A stretch of DNA of 64,000 bases from JAHBVY01 sp964415255 (GTDB taxonomy: Bacteria; Myxococcota_A; Polyangia; Polyangiales; Polyangiaceae), in NCBI GenBank assembly GCA_964415255.1, contig CAYQAC010000001.1, positions 1 to 64,000 of the forward strand. Reading direction: 5' to 3'. A program made the translations under genes and the position numbers. The notes beneath the pieces are model-generated. The model saw only the letters and a list, made by a program, of their open reading frames with translations, was not told the origin of the DNA and did no database searches. This document shows, one piece after another, positions 30,508 through 39,812 of this stretch. Position 1 is the first letter of the stretch. Each line of letters begins with the position of its first letter.

Positions 30508-33189
30508 CTACGGCGTGATGCCAGGGACTTTATAGTCCTGGCTGGAAGGCTTGGTGGAGGGGCGTGAGCCCTCTGGCTTCCAACGGAAGGCGTGGGGCCG
30601 CATCGGCGCCCCCAGGGCGTACAGCGCGGTGGCCTCGTAGCCGCCGAGCGGCGGGGTGTCCGTCCCTGCGCGGTGCACGAAGGTGGGCACTTGGCTGCCA
30701 CGATCCAGCTCCGCCACCCGCCGGCAGCCCGCGCGAAGCAAGACGCTCGCCAGCGGATCGCTGCTGTCGTGGCGCCCCAGCGCCACCAGCGTGCGCCCGC
30801 GATCCGTCACGCACAGCGCGCCGCGACGACGCAGCGAGCCGCGCGCCCGAGCGTTCGCCGTGAGCTCAGAGCCCTCCGCCAAGAGCGGGAGCTGCGCCAC
30901 GTGGAGCGACGCCGACGGCGCGATGTCCGTGGCGCTGCCGAGCAGCTGGAGCTCACCGCTTGAGAGCACCAGGTTCGCGTGGCCAGGCTTGAGCGACACC
31001 ACCGGCTCGCTCGTGAACGCGAGGCCCAGGGCGCTTTGGTCAGTTGTATTGCCTAATCCGATGGCGGCGACCACGCGGTGCTTGTCGTCACCGTCCAGCT
31101 CGCGGCGCTTGGGGCCAGCCCCCGCCTCGATCAGCTCCTGCGTGCCGCCGGTGAGGCTCCAGTTCACGCGGCCCGGCTCGAAGCTGAACAGCTCGATGTC
31201 CAGCGTGCCCAGGGACATTTCCCCGCGGAAAATGCCGGGGAGCCACGCGGGGGAGGGCTGGGTGCCCGGCGCGGGGGACCAGGCAATCTGTGAAGGATCT
31301 GTCGGCGTGGGGTCGCGGAGCATCACGTAGAAGAAGTCCTTGGGCGACCAGCGGACGAACTTATCAGGCGCGATGCCCATGTCCGGGTGCGCCTTGGCCA
31401 GCTGGAACTCCTTCTTGTTGAGATCGATGATGTCCGTGAACACGAACCCGCAGTGCTTCGGGTTCATGTCGAGGTGCATGCCATAAAGGCAGCCTGCCTG
31501 ACGCAGCGCGCGCCCCAGGGTGGGGCCGTCGATGTCGTTGCTCCAGCCGTAGTAGAGGTGCCCGGAGGCCGTGACGCACAGCGCCGTGCGCTCCGTCATC
31601 ACGCTGGTGCCTGCGATCTGCCAGCCCCAGATGTAGCGCCCGGTGGGGTTCGCGACGCCGTCCTCCACCAGCGGGTCCAGGTTCTGCCGGAAGCTGACGA
31701 GGTTCGCTGGGATGTCCGTCTTCTCGGGCCAGCTGCCGAGCCCCACGCGGTTGTCGTCCGTGACCACCACCGTGGCGCCGCCGGGGATGGGCGGCAACAG
31801 GACGCGACGGCTCACCATCATCCCGTATTTCCCGTGGTCGGTCTTGAAGGCGCCGTTGAAGGTGCCCACCACCCGCTTCAGCACCTCAGGCTCCCGCGGG
31901 AGCCGGCCGCTGCCTGGGGTGCCGGTGAGCGGCTTAGGATCTTCAAAGCCTGCCTCCATGCCGAGCTCCAGCCGCCGCATGTCCATCGCGATCAGCTGCA
32001 GCTCCGCGTAAGGGCGCTTGGAGTCAGGCCGAATGAAGGTCTTGTAGAAGTAGGACGGCGGCGGCTCCTTGGAGCCAGTCAGGCTCTCTGACTTTGCCAG
32101 CCACGGGAGCTCCACCGGGACCCACTCCCCCTCCCCTGGCTTCATCTCCTTCCACAAGGAGGGCACGGCGGGCGGCGGCCACGAGCTCTGATCGCCCTCC
32201 AGCTTGGAGGCGTCGAGCACGGTGGCCACCGGCTCTGACTCCGCCGTCTCCTCCTTCAGCTCCGACTCCGCGCCGCCCTTCTCAAACAGCTGGTAGGACG
32301 TGCGGCGTACTGTGTCGCGCGCCCCGAACACCTTATCCTCCAGCCAGGCGATCGGCCCCGGGCCGATCTCCGCGCGCACCGTGTCCACCCCCCACAAAAT
32401 GAGCGGCTTCTCGAAGTGGCGCTGGATGACCGCCTTGGCGGCGTAGGCCTGACCCCCCTCGTCCCCCACCAGCTCGCGCGCCTCCATGTCGAACACGAGG
32501 TTGCGCCCGGCGGCGCCGAGATCGACCGTGACGCGCTCAGCCTCCAGGCGGAGCGCCGCGCGCTGCGCTGGGATCTCGAACAAGACGTCGCTGCGGCCCA
32601 CCCCAGTGAAGCTGCCGGTGGTTTGAAACGAGGTGATCGCGAGCAAGAAGCGATCGAAGGCGCGGGGCGGCTTATCCTCCGCGCGGATCCCGCGGGTGTC
32701 GAGCACGCTCATCCCCTGCACCCGCCCGAACGCGATGGTGGAGAACACCGCCGTCTGCCCGATCAGCTCGAGCCCCACGTCGTCGCCCACCTCCGTGTCC
32801 GTCAGGTTCCGCACCCGGTGCACGCTGAGCGGCTGACCCTCACGGCTGACCCGCACGAACGCCCGGTACACATCGCGTGGTCCCCCCGGCGTGGCGCCTG
32901 TGAACAGCACCGGGCGCCCCAGGACAAGATCCTTCAGCGCGCCGCGCGACGGCTCCCAGCGGATCTCCCCGGGGAGCACCTCCACGGAGGTCGCGTCCGC
33001 CAGCATCCCCGCCAGCCCTGGCAGCGTGCGCTCAGGCGGAGCCTCACGCATCACCCGCACCGTGAGCGCGATCAACAGGAGCAGGCCCGCGAGCGGCACG
33101 CGCGTCCGAAGCCAATGCTTGACGCGCTGACGCTGCAGCGGGCGCTGCCAGCTAGGTGGGTGCACCACGACTTGCGTAGGCGGAAGCAC
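30508..33189 (-). CDS. Large inner-membrane-anchored protein with possible phosphodiester-glycosidase (NAGPA-like) domain
   Basis: 893 residues from GTG 33189. One N-terminal membrane helix (about 28-46, RVPLAGLLLLIALTVRV) is followed by a long extracytoplasmic region. Residues around 430-610 contain GTFNGAFKTDHGKYGMMV, VVTDDNRVGLGSW, RTALCVTASGHLYYGW and LGRALRQAGCLYGMHLDMN. The order (NGxF, Gly loops, then an Asp-containing LDMN near a Gly) resembles NAGPA/DUF2233 phosphodiester glycosidases, which remodel phosphodiester-linked sugars. The final third is beta-rich and unrecognised. No close family came to mind for the whole. Convergent with the LysM/peptidase gene. Confidence 0.6.
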   Translation of the reverse strand: MLPPTQVVVHPPSWQRPLQRQRVKHWLRTRVPLAGLLLLIALTVRVMREAPPERTLPGLAGMLADATSVEVLPGEIRWEPSRGALKDLVLGRPVLFTGATPGGPRDVYRAFVRVSREGQPLSVHRVRNLTDTEVGDDVGLELIGQTAVFSTIAFGRVQGMSVLDTRGIRAEDKPPRAFDRFLLAITSFQTTGSFTGVGRSDVLFEIPAQRAALRLEAERVTVDLGAAGRNLVFDMEARELVGDEGGQAYAAKAVIQRHFEKPLILWGVDTVRAEIGPGPIAWLEDKVFGARDTVRRTSYQLFEKGGAESELKEETAESEPVATVLDASKLEGDQSSWPPPAVPSLWKEMKPGEGEWVPVELPWLAKSESLTGSKEPPPSYFYKTFIRPDSKRPYAELQLIAMDMRRLELGMEAGFEDPKPLTGTPGSGRLPREPEVLKRVVGTFNGAFKTDHGKYGMMVSRRVLLPPIPGGATVVVTDDNRVGLGSWPEKTDIPANLVSFRQNLDPLVEDGVANPTGRYIWGWQIAGTSVMTERTALCVTASGHLYYGWSNDIDGPTLGRALRQAGCLYGMHLDMNPKHCGFVFTDIIDLNKKEFQLAKAHPDMGIAPDKFVRWSPKDFFYVMLRDPTPTDPSQIAWSPAPGTQPSPAWLPGIFRGEMSLGTLDIELFSFEPGRVNWSLTGGTQELIEAGAGPKRRELDGDDKHRVVAAIGLGNTTDQSALGLAFTSEPVVSLKPGHANLVLSSGELQLLGSATDIAPSASLHVAQLPLLAEGSELTANARARGSLRRRGALCVTDRGRTLVALGRHDSSDPLASVLLRAGCRRVAELDRGSQVPTFVHRAGTDTPPLGGYEATALYALGAPMRPHAFRWKPEGSRPSTKPSSQDYKVPGITP
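31218..31231. repeat. TTTCC-N4-GGAAA palindrome (perfect), intragenic
   Basis: TTTCCCCGCGGAAA. On the coding strand ATT TTC CGC GGG GAA ATG, reading Ile-Phe-Arg-Gly-Glu-Met, the same peptide as at 49371. Confidence 0.85.
32088..32102. repeat. GTCAG-N5-CTGAC palindrome (perfect), intragenic
   Basis: GTCAGGCTCTCTGAC; the coding strand reads Ser-Glu-Ser-Leu-Thr with TCA. Confidence 0.8.
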
Positions 33190-33369
33190 CCCGGGGTACT
33201 ACTCAGCTCTCCTCGCACGGGCAAGCTCACTGAAGCGCCCGCCAGGCGACGCGCAGAGCATGGCTTGTGGAGTCAAGGAGCCGCTGGTACGTGGCGGGTT
33301 CCGCGCGCGTGGCGCGACCTGGGAGCGCCGATCCGCTCGCCGCGTGGCTGGCAGAAGTAAGGAGACCGA

Positions 33370-34212
33370 GTGGCCGAACCCTCTGCGAATCGAAACCTGG
33401 CCATCCGCCTCCTGACCTCGGTGGTCGTGGTGCCGCTGCTCTTGGCCGCCCTGTTCGTCGCCCCGAGCTGGGTGTGGTTCGCGGTGGTGCTCTGCGCCTG
33501 CGTCGTGGGAGGCCTCGAGCTGTTTGGGATGACCCACCCAGGGGACCGAGTCGCGCAGGCGGTGGGTGCGCTGGCGACGGCGGCGGCGAGCGCGGCGCTC
33601 TATTTCTATGCGAGCGATCCTCGCGTGCTCGTCACCCTGATGGTGGTGGTCGTGCTGCAGGGGGCGCTGATGCCGCTCTGGCGGCTCGGCGAGATCAAGA
33701 CGGCGGCGCTGCGCGTGTTCAGCGGCATGGCGGGCCCGCTCTACGTCGGCGTCTTGCTCACCACCGTCGCGAGCATCCACCGCGATCACTTCGACACGGG
33801 CGGCCCAGGCATGGTGGTGATGATCCTCGCCATCGCCTGGCTCGGCGACACCGGCGGCTACTTCGCTGGACGCTTCTTGGGCAAGACGCCGCTCTACCCC
33901 GCGGTCAGCCCCAAGAAGACGCGTGAGGGCTTCGTCGGCTCGCTGCTCGGCTCGGTGGTGGGAGGAGTCGGCGCTCAGCTGTTGCTGGTCCCGGCGCTCC
34001 CCACCCTCCACATCGCGGTGCTCGCGCTCATCGCGGGCGCGCTGGGTCAGCTGGGTGATCTGGTGGAGTCGCTGCTCAAACGCTCGACCGGTATCAAGGA
34101 CAGCGGCTCCATCGTGCCAGGGCACGGGGGGATCTTGGATCGCTTGGACGCGGTGCTGGTGGTCAGTCCACTCGTCTACCTGTACCTCCGCTGGTTCACG
34201 CCGCTCGGATGA
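33370..34212 (+). CDS. cdsA: Phosphatidate cytidylyltransferase CdsA
   Basis: 280 residues from GTG 33370 with AAGGAG 7 bases upstream. Polytopic, about seven to eight membrane helices. The C-terminal CDS signature SLLKRSTGIKDSGSIVPGHG followed by GILDRLDA is complete, as is the earlier AWLGDTGGYFAGRFLGKTPL and SPKKTREGF. It makes CDP-diacylglycerol from phosphatidate and CTP, the branch point of phospholipid synthesis. The usual neighbours uppS, dxr and rseP are not present, so the gene is separated from the common uppS-cdsA-dxr cluster. Confidence 0.96.
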   Translation: MAEPSANRNLAIRLLTSVVVVPLLLAALFVAPSWVWFAVVLCACVVGGLELFGMTHPGDRVAQAVGALATAAASAALYFYASDPRVLVTLMVVVVLQGALMPLWRLGEIKTAALRVFSGMAGPLYVGVLLTTVASIHRDHFDTGGPGMVVMILAIAWLGDTGGYFAGRFLGKTPLYPAVSPKKTREGFVGSLLGSVVGGVGAQLLLVPALPTLHIAVLALIAGALGQLGDLVESLLKRSTGIKDSGSIVPGHGGILDRLDAVLVVSPLVYLYLRWFTPLG

Positions 34213-34569
34213 GCACGGGGGTTTGGGGGGGTTAGACGGCACCGCGCTGGACGGGCCCCAAGGCTCGGCGCACTTGAGGTGTCGCCCGGCGCCACGCGCC
34301 TCAGCCACTCACAGCTGACTCGCCGCGTCACGTCAGCCGGTGTCACCCGGCGCCATCACATGGGTCACCAGGCGCGGCGCTAGCGCGCAGCGCGTAAGGT
34401 GCTTCACGCTGACCGCGAAGCTGACGCGACGCGTTGCGGCGCGGTGAAATCGACGGGCAGGCTGGAAACTCCTATCGCTCGCTCCTTAGGCGCGCGCTAT
34501 TCGGTGCTCCACGTGCCGCTTCAGAGCGCGCATCAAGCGCGCCGCGCGCACGCCGCCGGGAGATTTTCC
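34213..34569. other. Intergenic region upstream of gdhA
   Basis: 357 bases. It holds a G-tract repeat (34217-34247) and a pair of GTCNCCCGGCGCCA repeats around 34282 and 34340. It also holds an AT-richer stretch ending in the ribosome site GGGAG. No small gene supported: the frame open from 34399 upstream of gdhA has no ribosome site and an atypical Arg/Ala-rich translation. Confidence 0.55.
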
Positions 34570-34578
34570 ATGAAGAAA
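34565..34578. repeat. TTTCC-N4-GGAAA near-match overlapping the gdhA start
   Basis: TTTCCATGAAGAAA, one mismatch, with the gdhA ATG inside the spacer. If a protein binds this word it could affect initiation here. Confidence 0.45.
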
Positions 34579-35913
34579 TCCGTTGAGCCACAGGACAAGA
34601 GCACCTCACCTGACGCGCCCGCCCCCTCAGGAGGCAAGGCGCCGCGCCGCGAGGAGAAGCCCGAGTTCTTCAAGGTCATCCAAGGCTACCTGGATGACGC
34701 CTCGCGAATCGTCGGTTTACCTGACTATGTGCGCACCATCCTGCGCCAGCCCAAGAACGAGATCATCGTCAATTTCCCGGTGCAAATGGACAACGGGGAA
34801 TACCGGCTGTTCAAGGGCTACCGCATCCAGCACTCGAACATCCTCGGCCCTTACAAGGGCGGCATGCGCTACCACGAGAGCGCGTCGCTCGATGACTTCA
34901 AGGCGCTGGCCGCCATGATGACCTGGAAGGGCGCGCTCATGAACCTGCCGCTCGGCGGCGCCAAGGGCGGCATCAAGTTCAACCCGCACGGCGTGAGCCG
35001 CACCGAGCTGAAGCGCATCACCCGGCGCTTCTTCCACGCGCTCGGGTCCAACATCGGCCCTGACTACGACATCCCCGCGCCGGACGTGGGCACCAACGGC
35101 CAGACCATGGCCTGGGCCATGGACACCTACATGAACACGGTGGGCATGGTCAGCAAGCAGGCGGTGATGGGCGTGGTGACGGGTAAGCCCGTGACCAGCG
35201 GCGGCACCCATGGCCGCGTGAAGGCGACGGGGCAAGGCGTGGTGCATTGCATCCGCATGTGGGCGGAGGACAACCGCTTCGATCTGCACGGCAAGAAGCT
35301 CATCGTGCAGGGCTTCGGCAACGTGGGCTCCCACGCGGCGGTGCTGCTGAGCCACATGGGCGTCTCCACCGTCGCGGTGGGTGACCACACGGGCTACCTC
35401 TACAACCCAGAGGGCTTCAACGTGTACCGCCTCCAGGAGTACGTCGCCGAGCACGGCAGCATCGCCGGGTACCCCAATGGGCATGCGGTCAGTCGTGAGG
35501 ACTTCTTCGGCATCCAGGCGGACATCTTCGTGCCGGCGGCGCTCGAGAACCAGGTAGACACTCAAGAGGCGACCGCGCTGAACGGTGTGCGCCTGGTGGC
35601 GGAGGGCGCGAACGGCCCCTGCACCGTCGCGGGCGAGCGGGTGCTGAAGGAGCGCGGCATCGAGGTCCTGCCGGACGTGCTCGCGAACGCCGGCGGCGTC
35701 ACCGTGAGCTACTACGAGTGGGTCCAGAACAAGCGGAGCGAGCAGTGGGGCCTTGAGGAGGTGGACACGCGCCTTGAGGCCGCCATGCGCGACGCCTACC
35801 GCCGCGTGGTGGAGTTCGAGCGAGCGCACCGCTCAGGGCTGCGCCTCGCTTGCTACGGTGTCGCGCTCCAGCGGCTGGCCAAGGTGTACGAAGAGCGGGA
35901 AATCTTCCCGTAG
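34570..35913 (+). CDS. gdhA: Glutamate dehydrogenase (Glu/Leu/Phe/Val family)
   Basis: 447 residues from ATG 34570, with GGGAG about 7 bases upstream. The dimerisation domain contains the glutamate-binding region KGGMRYHESASLDDFKALAAMM and the catalytic Lys in PLGGAKGGIKFNP. DYDIPAPDVGTNGQTMAW follows. The Rossmann domain begins GRVKATGQGV and has the dinucleotide loop VQGFGNVGSHAA. It interconverts glutamate with 2-oxoglutarate and ammonia. Cofactor choice (NAD or NADP) is not settled by eye. A basic, charged N-terminal extension of about 30 residues precedes the domain. Confidence 0.93.
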   Translation: MKKSVEPQDKSTSPDAPAPSGGKAPRREEKPEFFKVIQGYLDDASRIVGLPDYVRTILRQPKNEIIVNFPVQMDNGEYRLFKGYRIQHSNILGPYKGGMRYHESASLDDFKALAAMMTWKGALMNLPLGGAKGGIKFNPHGVSRTELKRITRRFFHALGSNIGPDYDIPAPDVGTNGQTMAWAMDTYMNTVGMVSKQAVMGVVTGKPVTSGGTHGRVKATGQGVVHCIRMWAEDNRFDLHGKKLIVQGFGNVGSHAAVLLSHMGVSTVAVGDHTGYLYNPEGFNVYRLQEYVAEHGSIAGYPNGHAVSREDFFGIQADIFVPAALENQVDTQEATALNGVRLVAEGANGPCTVAGERVLKERGIEVLPDVLANAGGVTVSYYEWVQNKRSEQWGLEEVDTRLEAAMRDAYRRVVEFERAHRSGLRLACYGVALQRLAKVYEEREIFP

Positions 35914-35950
35914 CCTGGGCCGGCGCGCGCACGCCTCGCCTCCCCGCGAT

Positions 35951-35977
35951 GGGCAGCCTGCTCAAGCCAGGCTGCCC
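35951..35977. terminator. Hairpin after gdhA, 10-bp perfect stem
   Basis: GGGCAGCCTG and CAGGCTGCCC pair around a seven-base loop, 38 bases after the gdhA stop. No T-run follows, but this is the strongest terminator-like structure in the gap. Confidence 0.55.
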
Positions 35978-35994
35978 CGGGTGAGCGCCGCGAG

Positions 35995-36023
35995 TTGACA
36001 AAATCTGGGCTTTCTCCGATCCT
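35995..36023 (+). promoter_or_regulatory. Candidate sigma-70-type promoter before the barrel gene
   Basis: TTGACA at 35995-36000 is a perfect -35. A weak -10 (GATCCT) lies 17 bases later. It would start transcription at about 36030, three bases inside the annotated GTG start, implying a later start codon (for example TTG 36033 or 36060). Confidence 0.35.
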
Positions 36024-36026
36024 GAC

Positions 36027-37618
36027 GTGGAGTTGGGCAAGGAGCAGCGCGGGGGCGGCTTGCCCAAGGGACGTGGTGGGGGGGCGCAGCGCGGCTGGGC
36101 CACGCGCGGCACGCTCGCCGTGGCGGCGTGGCTGTCAGTTAGCCTGACGGCGTCGCTGGCCAGCGGCTACGAGGCTGAGGTCACCGCGCGCTCCGACGCG
36201 CAGTTTTACACCCTGCAGAGCCCCTACGGGGATCCGCTGCTGCGGCGCCGCCGCTACACCCAGACCCTCGGGCTCACGGTGTACGACATCACGGGCAGCT
36301 ACGAGCCCGGCGCGCCCCAGCTCTCGGCGCGCGCCCTGCTGCGGATGGACGCCGACTTCGGTCAAGACGCCCGCGAGCGCTCCCCGAACACGCCCGATCG
36401 CTACATCCCCGGCCTGGAGCAGGCACCGCTCGACTTGATGTATGCCTACGTGGAGGGCCGCGGCTACTTGGGTGGCCTGCTCGGCTTCCGCGCCGGGCGC
36501 CAGTACGTGGTGGACGCCCTCGGGTGGTGGTCGTTCGACGGCGGCCTAGTGAAGCTCAGCACGCCTGCTTATTTCAATGTGGATATTTATGGTGGCTTCG
36601 AGCAGCGCGGCGGGCTCCCCTGGCTCTCCACCTCGCGCTTCGAGGCGCAGGGGATCTACCGGGGGGATCGCAGCGGGCTCGCCGCGAGCGACTGGCCGAG
36701 CTTCCTCGACCAATCGACGCCCGCCCCCGCCTATGGTTTTGCGCTGGAGAGCTCCGGCGTGCATTTCCTCAGCACCCGGCTCAGCTACCGTAAGGTCATC
36801 AACCGCGACGAGGTGCGGCTCACCCCCTTCGACGACGGGAGCGGCGCGCTCCAGGTGACGAAGGGGGACCGCGTCTCGAGCGAGCGCCTCGGCTACGCCG
36901 CACGGGTGAGCCACGAGTCGGTCGGGAGCCTGCACGGCGAAGCGGTGTACGACCTCTACAATCAGCTGGTGAGCGAGCTCTCGGGCGGCCTCGACGCCTA
37001 CGTCACCGAGCGGCTCACCCTGGGCGCAAGCTACGACTACTACCTCCCCACCTTCGATGGCGACTCCATCTGGAACTGGTTCAGTCACAACGGGCAGACC
37101 ACCCTGAGCGGCCGCGCGACGCTTGAGCTCAGCCGGCGCCTCGACGTGGCGGTGAGCGGCGGCGCGCGGCTCTACACGACGGATGGAGATCCAGTGACCT
37201 ACGGCGCCTACCAGCGCTCCTCTCAGCTCGCGGATCGTGAGAGCATCAAGACGCTGGTGGATCACTTCGGTGACGTCTCCGGCGGCTACCGCTGGCCGAG
37301 CGGCGGCGTGCACCTCGGCGCGCTGGCAGAGACCGGCCAGCGCGGCCACCGTTACGGCGCTGACCTGACCACTCGTCAGCGCTTCGATCAAGGCCGCTAC
37401 GACACCCTGCTCGTGCTGAGCCTGCATGATTGGGAGGATGGCCTCCGGCCCCAACGGAGCGCCACCAGCGTGGGCTACGTCGCTGGGCTGGGTCACCGGC
37501 NNNNNNNNNNCTGATTGAAGAGACGCGCGTCGGCCTCGAGTGGGAGCACCACACGAGCCGCTTAGTCGGTCAGCGTTACCGCGTGCTCGCCACCTTAGAC
37601 CTCACCTTGCTCAACTGA
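36027..37618 (+). CDS. Predicted outer-membrane beta-barrel protein (spans an assembly gap)
   Basis: About 530 residues counting both sides of the ten-N gap at 37501. The frame before the gap (from GTG 36027) and the frame after it (LIEETRVGLEWEHHTSR to LDLTLLN, stop 37618) differ, so the gap length is not exactly ten and the gene is probably intact. A signal peptide (LAVAAWLSVSLTASLASGYE) is followed by alternating beta-strands rich in Tyr, Gly and Arg with turns such as YGGFEQRGGLPWL and VAVSGGARLYTTDGD. It ends in strands suited to a barrel. It immediately precedes the 13-haem cytochrome gene (76 bases), the layout of porin-cytochrome conduits. The start codon is uncertain. Confidence 0.7.
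36134..36148. repeat. GTCAG-N5-CTGAC palindrome (perfect), in the barrel signal peptide
   Basis: GTCAGTTAGCCTGAC, reading Ser-Val-Ser-Leu-Thr with TCA and GTT. Confidence 0.8.
37501..37510. other. Assembly gap (10 N)
   Basis: Inside the barrel gene. The frame differs on the two sides, so the true length is unknown and not a simple ten bases. Confidence 0.99.
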
Positions 37619-37694
37619 TGCCTACGCTGCCTCAGCCAACCCCTGTCAGGTGCCCTGTCCATGAGGCGCCGGTCGCGCTGAGGCGCCGGTCACC

Positions 37695-39203
37695 ATGAAG
37701 CGCGCTGTCGCTGCAAAGCGCCCTGTCGCTGGCGCGCGGGGCCGCGAGCGGCCTCACCAGCTGCTCGCGCTGCTCGCGGTGTGCCTGGCCGCGTTGGTCA
37801 CCGGTTGGGTCCAGGCGGCGCCTGCCCCCGGCTCGCCCCAGCGCGGTGCCAAACCCCCAAAATCTGCGGAGCCCAAGCCAGCAGCCAAGTCCGGCAGCGC
37901 GGCGCCTGCGGCGAGCCAGGCCGCTCACGGCGGCTCAGCGCTCACCAGCGCGCCGAGCGCCCCGCAGAGCGGCTACGTCCACGGCTTGGCGCCGCTGCCC
38001 GGGGACGCACCGGTGCCGCTCCACCTGCGCCCGCCAGGCGCCCGCGCCGATGACGGCGGCCCCAGCCCAATCATTTTCCCTGCACAAAAGCTGACTATCC
38101 GCTTCAACCACAAGAAGCACAGCCAGGAGCTCGGCCTCACCTGCAATGCCTGTCACGACGCGGCAGCGAGCAGCCAGAAGAGCTCAGACAGGCTACTGCC
38201 GAGCCCCGAGCGCTGCGATGGCTGCCACGCCACGGACCACCGCGACTTGAGCGCCGTCACGGCGGACCCAAGCGAGCTCATCGGTCAGTGTGGCTTTTGC
38301 CACATCGGCTACAAAGAGGGCGACAAGAACCGCGTGGCGCGCCTCACGCTGCCGAAGCCGAACCTCAAGTTCAGCCACAAGGCGCACGTGGATCGCAACA
38401 TCGGCTGTGAGCAGTGTCACGGCGCGGTGGAGGAGCTGGAGCTGGCGACGCGCGATCAGCTGCCGCGCATGAGCGGCTGCCTCAAGTGCCACCAAGCGCC
38501 AGAGCCCGCCCGCGGCGACGCCAAGGGCCAGTGCACCACCTGCCACCTCACCGAGCGCCCCGGCGGCACCCTGCGCACCCAGTTCCCGCAAGGTCAGCTC
38601 ACCCCACCGAACTGGCTGCACAACGCCGGGCACACGCCGGACTGGCTCGAGCGGCACAAGTACGTGGCGGGCGCCGACTCGCAGCTCTGCTCAAGTTGCC
38701 ATACAGAAAAATACTGCGCAGACTGTCATGATGGCCGAGTGCGGCCGCGCAAGGTGCACCCGAACGACTTCATCAGCTCGCACCCCATCGCCGCGCGGCA
38801 GGGCGGGCAGCGCTGCACCAGCTGTCATCAGCAGCAGAGCTTCTGCGTGGGCTGCCATCAGCGCGCGGGGGTGACGCTCAGCGGGCCCTATGNNNNNNNN
38901 NNCTTCCACCCACCCAAGGCGGAGTGGACCGACCCGCCGCGCTCCGCGAACCACCACGCCTGGGAGGCGCAGCGCAACCTGAACGCCTGCGTCAGCTGCC
39001 ACCAGGAGCGGGACTGCCTCATCTGCCACAGCACGGCGGCGGTGGGTGGCCGCGGGATGAGCGGCATGGGCAGCGCCGGCCAAGGCGTGAACCCGCACCC
39101 CACGGGCTTCCGCTCTCGCTGCGGCACCGCGCTGCGCAAGAACGCCCGCGCCTGCCTCACCTGCCACGACCCGGCGGACCCTCAGCTCCGGGAGTGCCGC
39201 TGA
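37695..39203 (+). CDS. Multihaem c-type cytochrome, 13 CXXCH motifs (spans an assembly gap)
   Basis: About 502 residues with the ten-N gap at 38893 left in. ATG 37695 gives an N-terminal signal (LLALLAVCLAALVTGWVQAA). A Pro/Ala/Ser linker follows, then 13 haem-binding CXXCH motifs: CNACH, CDGCH, CGFCH, CEQCH, CLKCH, CTTCH, CSSCH, CADCH, CTSCH, CVGCH, CVSCH, CLICH and CLTCH. Additional His (KKHS, HKAH, NHHAW) could be distal ligands. It is a periplasmic or outer-membrane electron carrier. Placed between a barrel and a lipoprotein with another CXXCH, it may form an electron conduit across the outer membrane. The frame is the same on both sides of the gap. Confidence 0.9.
   Translation: MKRAVAAKRPVAGARGRERPHQLLALLAVCLAALVTGWVQAAPAPGSPQRGAKPPKSAEPKPAAKSGSAAPAASQAAHGGSALTSAPSAPQSGYVHGLAPLPGDAPVPLHLRPPGARADDGGPSPIIFPAQKLTIRFNHKKHSQELGLTCNACHDAAASSQKSSDRLLPSPERCDGCHATDHRDLSAVTADPSELIGQCGFCHIGYKEGDKNRVARLTLPKPNLKFSHKAHVDRNIGCEQCHGAVEELELATRDQLPRMSGCLKCHQAPEPARGDAKGQCTTCHLTERPGGTLRTQFPQGQLTPPNWLHNAGHTPDWLERHKYVAGADSQLCSSCHTEKYCADCHDGRVRPRKVHPNDFISSHPIAARQGGQRCTSCHQQQSFCVGCHQRAGVTLSGPYXXXXFHPPKAEWTDPPRSANHHAWEAQRNLNACVSCHQERDCLICHSTAAVGGRGMSGMGSAGQGVNPHPTGFRSRCGTALRKNARACLTCHDPADPQLRECR
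38893..38902. other. Assembly gap (10 N)
   Basis: Inside the cytochrome gene, after CVGCHQRAGVTLSGPY. The frame is maintained if the gap is 10 bases, but missing haem motifs cannot be excluded. Confidence 0.99.
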
Positions 39204-39557
39204 TGAGGTGCTCAGGCTGCGCGAGGCCCATCGGCACCCCTGAAGGCGCCACCTCCCGGTGCACGCCCAGCGCGTCCCCCTGCCTGTGCACGCCCAGCGC
39301 GTCCCCACGAGGAACTCCCCCAAGATCCCCCGAAGAGCGCCGCGCCGAACCGCCAGGCCCCGCCCTAGGCCCCAAGCATGGGAGGCTCACATTCGGCCAC
39401 GTATTCAACACGGGCGCTGCTGGTTTGCTGAGGGCGGGGGCGAGGGTGCGAATTCAATCACCAAAGCCCTTGCTCGCCCCTTCACCCGCCAGCTATAGCC
39501 TCTTGCCCGCGAGTCGAGGCCCTAGCCCTGATTCGAGATGGGAAGAGGAGGCAGTTT
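39204..39557. other. Intergenic region downstream of the cytochrome gene
   Basis: 354 bases. GTGCACGCCCAGCGCGTCCC occurs twice (about 39259-39279 and 39288-39308). I see no gene: the open frame across it begins inside the cytochrome gene in another frame and has shadow-like composition. Confidence 0.55.
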
Positions 39558-39812
39558 GTGAAGGAGCTCGTCCGCTACTTGCTCGACAACTTATACTTGG
39601 ACTTTCAGGGAGACATCACCGTCGAGAAAATCCGGGAGTTTCTTCGAGAGGACGACAGCCGGGACGCCCGCAAGCTGCTGAGCCGGCTGATCGAGGAGAA
39701 GGGGGCAGACGATCTACTGCTCGCCCTCGCCGATGTGCTGCGCGAGAGCCTGGAGCAGGGCATCACGGAGGACAAAGTCCGCGAGCAGCTCACCCTGTAC
39801 GCGGACTCCTGA
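39558..39812 (+). CDS. Small acidic helical protein, function unknown
   Basis: 84 residues from GTG 39558 with an excellent ribosome site (GAGGAGG, 6 bases upstream). Almost entirely helix-forming: MKELVRYLLDNLYLDFQGDI, VEKIREFLREDD, ARKLLSRLIEEKGADDLLLALADVL, EDKVREQL. No signal peptide or membrane helix; cytoplasmic. Its Glu/Asp/Leu/Arg-rich composition differs from shadow frames and supports a real gene. I do not recognise the family. Confidence 0.75.
   Translation: MKELVRYLLDNLYLDFQGDITVEKIREFLREDDSRDARKLLSRLIEEKGADDLLLALADVLRESLEQGITEDKVREQLTLYADS

Noticed and set aside
34399..34569. N-terminal extension of glutamate dehydrogenase.
   Set aside because: No ribosome site; ATG 34570 has GGGAG and matches the usual family length.
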